A DNA stretch of 64,000 bases, from positions 2,058,197 to 2,122,196 of the forward strand of contig JAAONU010000009.1 of NCBI GenBank assembly GCA_012932295.1, given 5' to 3'. The notes beneath the pieces are model-generated. The model searched no databases. It saw only the letters and a program-made list of their open reading frames with translations, and was not told the DNA's origin. This stretch comes from Cyclina sinensis. Lineage: Eukaryota; Mollusca; Bivalvia; Venerida; Veneridae. The position numbers were made by a program, and so were the translations under genes. Shown here piece after piece: positions 28,301 through 34,300 of this stretch. Positions within the stretch are counted from its first letter, which is position 1; every line of letters starts with the position of its first letter.

Positions 28301-31300
28301 CCCAAATATGGAAAAACCTTGTAAACACTCTAGAGGCTACACTTTCAGTCCAAATAACCTTGAAATTTGTCAGAAAGATTGTTTCGATAATTTCTAGGTC
28401 AAGTTCGAATATGGGTCATCTGGGGTCAATTAACCAGGTCCATAGCAACTTTGTTAAAAGCAGTCATATTCAGGTGAGCGATATAGGGCCATCATGGCCC
28501 TCTTGTTCATTGACAATTTCAGCCTTTAAAAGTAATATTTTGTTTAAAGGGACTTTTACTACTTCTAAATTTCTAGAACAGATTACTTTGCAATCGGTAC
28601 ATCCTACATATTTATTCCTATTACACGTTTGTTTGACTACACATTGTTTAATTATAGTACGAGTCATACATAGAGTACATCAAGAACTTACCACACAACG
28701 CAAAACCGGGAATCTTCGGTATGCACGACAATGCTGACATCACAAAGGATCAACAGGAGACCCGTATCTTGTTTGAAAACATACTGTTAACTCAGGTAAG
28801 GGAGATAACTTGTGTCTTATATACAGTTTCATTAACAGGACAATATGTTGATGTGTACAAAGAAATATCGAGTATTTCTTTCATGCTTTTCAGTACTTTA
28901 CTGAAGCATAATGGAACATAATATCCTAATAAACGCACTTCATGCGGTGAAATTATCAAAATATAAATTTCACTGGTTTTGTTTTTTTTTCCATGCTTTA
29001 ATCTGGTTAAATGTCTGTAATGGCATGTTAATTGTGCTGAACTCAAAATTATTCTGATGTCATTAAATTTATGTCATTTCATAAAACACTCACATTCGTT
29101 CTATGAACTATTGAGAAAAATGTCTGTTTAAAAGACAAAACAGTGTTTTTCTGGCATGAAAGAAACAGAATTAATTGTTGGTTTTGGTAAAAATTTGCAT
29201 ATATTTCTACCATGAACACCAGAAAGATGTTATTTTCAATTGTGGCTTTGCCACTTGTGATTACATCAATTTTGGTGATCACTTAGAGAAATATATCACA
29301 AAATATTACACCAGAATAAACAATTATCCTCTATGCATTTGCATTAATATCAATATTTTCAAATGACTGTTTGCCGAAAATCACTAATTGCAATTTGTAT
29401 AAAGTGTCACATATATAATATGCTTCATATATTGTACAATAACACAGTGTGAGAATATATGTAAAATATATTCATATTGGACATGTAAGATGTATCCATG
29501 CTTTAATGGATATTTGACAACTGTACCAAGAGTGGTTTATAACCTAACAAGGGTAAAAGCAATCTTAACAGAAAAAGCAGCATCGTCGGATACCCACGGT
29601 TGTTGATCTTCATACAGCTGGGGGTATCCGACAATGTAACAGCAGATAAAACGTGATATTGCATTGTCATTCAAAATAAAATGCAGATGATTGTCTTAGA
29701 AGAATTTAAAAACTAAAAGGGGCTGCAAGTGGGTACAGTAGTTTCATCAGGTTTATATAGTATAACATATTTAGGGATCAGCGCAGTTCTACATTGGCTC
29801 TTTAAATTATAATAATGCAAGTGTTCGTGAAATATATTTCAGTCATATGATTTTATGTAGAGATTTTGTAAGGCTTATACATGTTATGCTGAAGGCAGTT
29901 TAGTTGTTTAAAACTGTCTTATTTCGTATTAGGAGGTAGACTTTAAGATGGATTTTGTCATGAAGTTTAGTTACAAGGACACTAAAATGAAGGCTTCATT
30001 CTTACTCATCTACCAAAAAAATAATTTCAAAACACATAAAAAAAGGTCATTTATATTTCTTATTTTGTAATCATTTCACATCTGAGCTTCGGATTTGGGC
30101 ACAAAAATTGCTTACCTAGATGAGATGCTTTTTGAGTGCTATACATTTTATTTCGCTTTTTTGAAAAAAAGAGAAACGCTTTTTCTTCTAATTTATTAGA
30201 CTCAGGGTCAGGTTAGTGAAAAGACAGTTGTTTAAGGTTTACATGTTTTTTTCAGTATTGATTTTGCTTGTGTTTAAAGTTCTGAATGTTTGTTCACAAA
30301 TTTATATTACATCAGTTGAAAGTTCAAGACTTGTTCAAATGGGATTATTTCTTGCTTCTGTCAGAAGTTTTATAAGGTCTTTCAGATGCAGTGATTACAA
30401 ATCTAACCCTGCCCTGCTATAATCAAACTTTTGTCTTAAGAGGATATGCTTAAATTCTCTGACAGTCTTTTCTTAAGTAAAGTTAATTTGACTCGAACTT
30501 TTCTGTGTTTATTTTTTTCTTTGTGGGCTTAACTCCTTTGGGTTCAAATGATGTATTGCATTAAAAATTACAGCTCAGTTCTGTCTTAAAAGGTCAGGGT
30601 CATGTATGTGAAATGGCAGAAAGTTTTTCAGCCCAAAATTTATGAAAACCCAAAGACAAGCAAGATAAGGTCACCTATTTTAGTAACACCTGTAGACTGT
30701 TAGATTTAGTTTCTGTGAGACATAATTTGTTTGCAGTTTTCTATGATTTGAGGGTTTGGCTTGAAACTTTTTCTGGTTGCTTCATTTGTAGTTATGCATT
30801 AAAGCCTATTGAAAGAAATGAAATAATCCATACATACATTTGCATTATTTATCTTTAATGCATTTATATGGAATTTATGTTTTTATTTCGTTTATATCAC
30901 TGTTGCTAATATAACGTTTTTGTTTCTTGTTTTTTAATTTCTGGGTACGCGCCCATTGGTGGTATGTTAATTATAACCACACCCACCAATTCACGCTACA
31001 TACATGTATATACCATGCTGATGTATGTCTGCAACACAGAAACGGGTAAGCTGTCTGTCCGTCCGTATGTATGGACAGGGTTAGCAGCATGTACTTTTTG
31101 TATCCGAGACTAGAAGTTTTCTTAGTCTGAAAAAACTTCTTGCACTATCTATCAGAATACTGCATGGTTTTGGGAGCTTTAGATCCCTAAATTAACCCCT
31201 TTTTATGCATCTTGGTGGTTTATAAGTCAGCTATGAATTGGATGAAGAAAATGTCAATATATTGTAAATATTGGTGTTTATCTTTAATGTATCAAACATA

Positions 31301-34300
31301 ATTAACATATTCTTATACCAGAAGGGATCTGATGAGATAATTTATTAAGTATACAAGAAAAAAAAATCTTTATATCACAGATGGTTTCAGTGTTGGGATA
31401 TAGAAATGATGAACGTTATTTTAATGTGATAACATTTACGGAAGACATGTCATCTGAAGAATTGCCTGGATACTGCTCTGTCATTTTAAACTACCAAGAT
31501 GTACATGTATTAGAATTTATAAAAGAAATATTTAGAATTTATAAATTAGATAGTTCTTACGCTTGCGGATTTACTGACTTGCTGTCAGAAAAAAAAATTA
31601 TCTTTTACATATTTACCATGTAACTTTTTTTTTCCAGATTTTAGATTTTCATACATGAATGTTTCACTGAAGCACACATGTACTTTGTTAGCTAAGCATG
31701 TTATAAGGATATGCACAGATCCTACCTATGCTAAGCAAGTTTGTAACTTTGGCTTGAAAACTTATATTATATTCTCATTCTGACTTCATAATGGATTGAT
31801 TGGTTGATTGAAAGATTTTTGGTGATTGACTTTGCATTCCTAATGGTGATTGATAATGCATTCCCACTTCACAAGTTTGCATATCATACCATACTTTGGC
31901 AGGCATTTTTATCCCCAGATTTCGCAGTCATACCATAACCATGTTAAAATCATTTATATAATAGCTAGGTTTAGCAGTAAAATGGTAAAATTCATTTGTG
32001 ACTTATAGATTGTAACTAAAGATAGTTTAGTTGCAGATATCTATATGAAAATTTGCTTATTGAGAATAAAACTTGTGTCTGATATGGTTAAAGGTTTGAA
32101 AAATTAAAAAAAAAAAATGTTACTTGTATAAGGGGCTGCATGTTTATCTTTGCCAAACTTAAGACTTTCTTTGAATTTGAAAAATCATTTAACATGCAAG
32201 AAAAAAAGCAAAAACCACTTCTCGTCATTCAGTTATGAGAGAAAATTTCATATTTCATAAAAAAAAAATTGATATGGCTTTTTTTTTTCTGAAACAAAAA
32301 TTAAAGTAGAATATAATATATTATAATGTATATATATAATATAATATATTATAATGTATATATATGTATATATAATGTATATTATACAATCTCTTAAAAA
32401 AAAATGCAGCTTATGAAATCAAATTTAATTAATATTTGTATTACAGCAGCTGATCATGCTTGTTAATGTTTCAGCCCCCTGCTTGGCTTACAAAATCCTG
32501 CTTTTATATATCAAAACTGTTAGCTAAGCAAAATTTTTATCAGACTTTGCTAGCGCTTTTATTAGTTAAGAAAATAGTCTCTGCCTAAACATATGACATA
32601 CTTCACCCCTTAGTTAAGATTGAAAATTTGGGAGACTTTGTTAATATTTCAAAGATTTTCTCTAGACTTCAGAGTTTCATAAGGCGCAAATGGTAAATTG
32701 TGAGAGAACAGTTGTTGTAAAAATGATTCTGTGACTTTTGTCTGTAATTATGCACTTGTAACACATGACAGTAAATAATTATAATGTAAGTCTGTTGTTG
32801 GCAATATGCTTAACTACTATTGAACAACTTTTGTTCGTACAATGTATGTATATCTGTTGTTAAGTAAATATGTATTATGGCAAATTAGTGCACTTTAATG
32901 ATCGCTAGTAAGGAAAAAAAACTGTGAATTTTGACCAAAAATGTTAGTGAAAATTTAAAAGTGTTGGAGTTAATGAAACTTTTTTTTTTGTAATAATCAC
33001 TTTAATTTTTGAAGTGACTGAAATACAGAAATAAAGCTTAGTGTAGTTATGTGTAAACATCACGATTTACTTTCTAACCTTTGAGTCATTCACTTTCATG
33101 CTTATATTGGTACAATTTTCAAGTTTAAGAACAAAATTTTCACAATAACAGTGAATTGTAATCTGACTGATATTTTCTTGTCCTAGAAAAATATCAGTAG
33201 AGAAATGTCAGAAATTTGTGCCTACTGATTTTAGTAAACTGTCAGAAAATACATTAAAGAGGTTTACCCTAAAATATAGATCATATTATTTCATTCAAAG
33301 TTAAATCTGAACAATATTAAATAAACCATTACCCAGTGTCAAGGTCAATTGAACGAATTAATATTGGTCATTATGTATACATTGATTGTCCTATTTTCTT
33401 TTTCGGAAAGCAATTAATTACAAACAAACGCTTTCTTTGTGACTAAATGCTAAAAGAATGAAATTTTGAAGGCATGTTTTTCTTTACGTTCTTATTTTTC
33501 ATTTTATAGAGAGAGAAATGATAAAATACATAATGCAGTATTTCATTACTTATTTTAAGATGTCACTTCAGACTATGCTTAAAGATATAAGCTTCATTTT
33601 CATGGATATATGAAGAGATAAAATTCAATTTGTCCAAAACTGTTAAGAAATAGCTAAAATCTAGTAGTTAGGCTATATCTGTATATACCTTTAGTTTTAT
33701 ATATCACCATCGTAGCATATATATCTTAGAAATATTTAACATTTTTCCATTTTCCTAAAAGTACACTTCTTACTGCATTTTTGAAATTTTGAATTCATTC
33801 TTTTCACCTTGCATGGACTGTAAAGGAATTTACATTCACTTTTTATTGAATAGTGCTTGAAATAACAGTTTGATAAGTTACAATAAGCGTTTAATTTTGT
33901 AAACTGCTAAGCTAAAGTTATTTGACGGAATTTGTAGATTTCATTTATTCTTTCACCGATAATGATTTTCTGGTTGCAGTTGTTGCGCTGTAAATCAAGC
34001 TTTGCTCACTAATAAATAACTGTGAATTATAATTTAAGTTGTGTGGAAATGATTTCAACAAATGCCAAATGATGTGAAATGAAGTATTCTAAGTCTGGAA
34101 ATATATAATTTATAACATTCCTCTCAAACAAAATTTGGCATTATTTCACTAGATTTAAGGTTTAAACATTTAGATTTTATCTGAGATTGCAGTTATGCTA
34201 TGCAAAAAAAAAAACATGATGTAAATAAAAATTATGAAGTAAAGGACAGCTTAAAACCAGCTTTTCAGATGTTGTAAATAGTTAATTTTGATTTTAGTGA

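Larger units (their letters stand above)
26108..28505 (+). mobile_element. Helentron-like ('pearl'-type) non-autonomous element with tandem-repeat core
   Basis: Left end near 26103 has the hairpin agctcacctgagca/tgctcatgtgagct (one mismatch). Right part has tcaggtgagc (28471-28481), an inverted copy of the left gctcacctga, then the stem-loop agggccatcatggccct and cttgtt. In between are a cgtc-type microsatellite, about four units of ~164 bp (26350-27010) and about ten units of ~145 bp (27029-28440). Short subterminal inverted repeats, a 3' hairpin and a tandem core are the known layout of Helentron-associated elements, including bivalve pearl elements. Class assignment is inference; exact ends are uncertain by a few bases. 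Confidence 0.7.

Noticed and set aside
28360..28737. 125-codon + strand frame spanning dynein exon 36
   Set aside because: It mixes transposon end sequence with exon 36 in another frame; it is a shadow of the true exon.
31381..31623. 80-codon + strand frame after a cag in the longest dynein intron
   Set aside because: No dynein match, and exons 36 and 37 join in frame without it; composition is like the surrounding intron.
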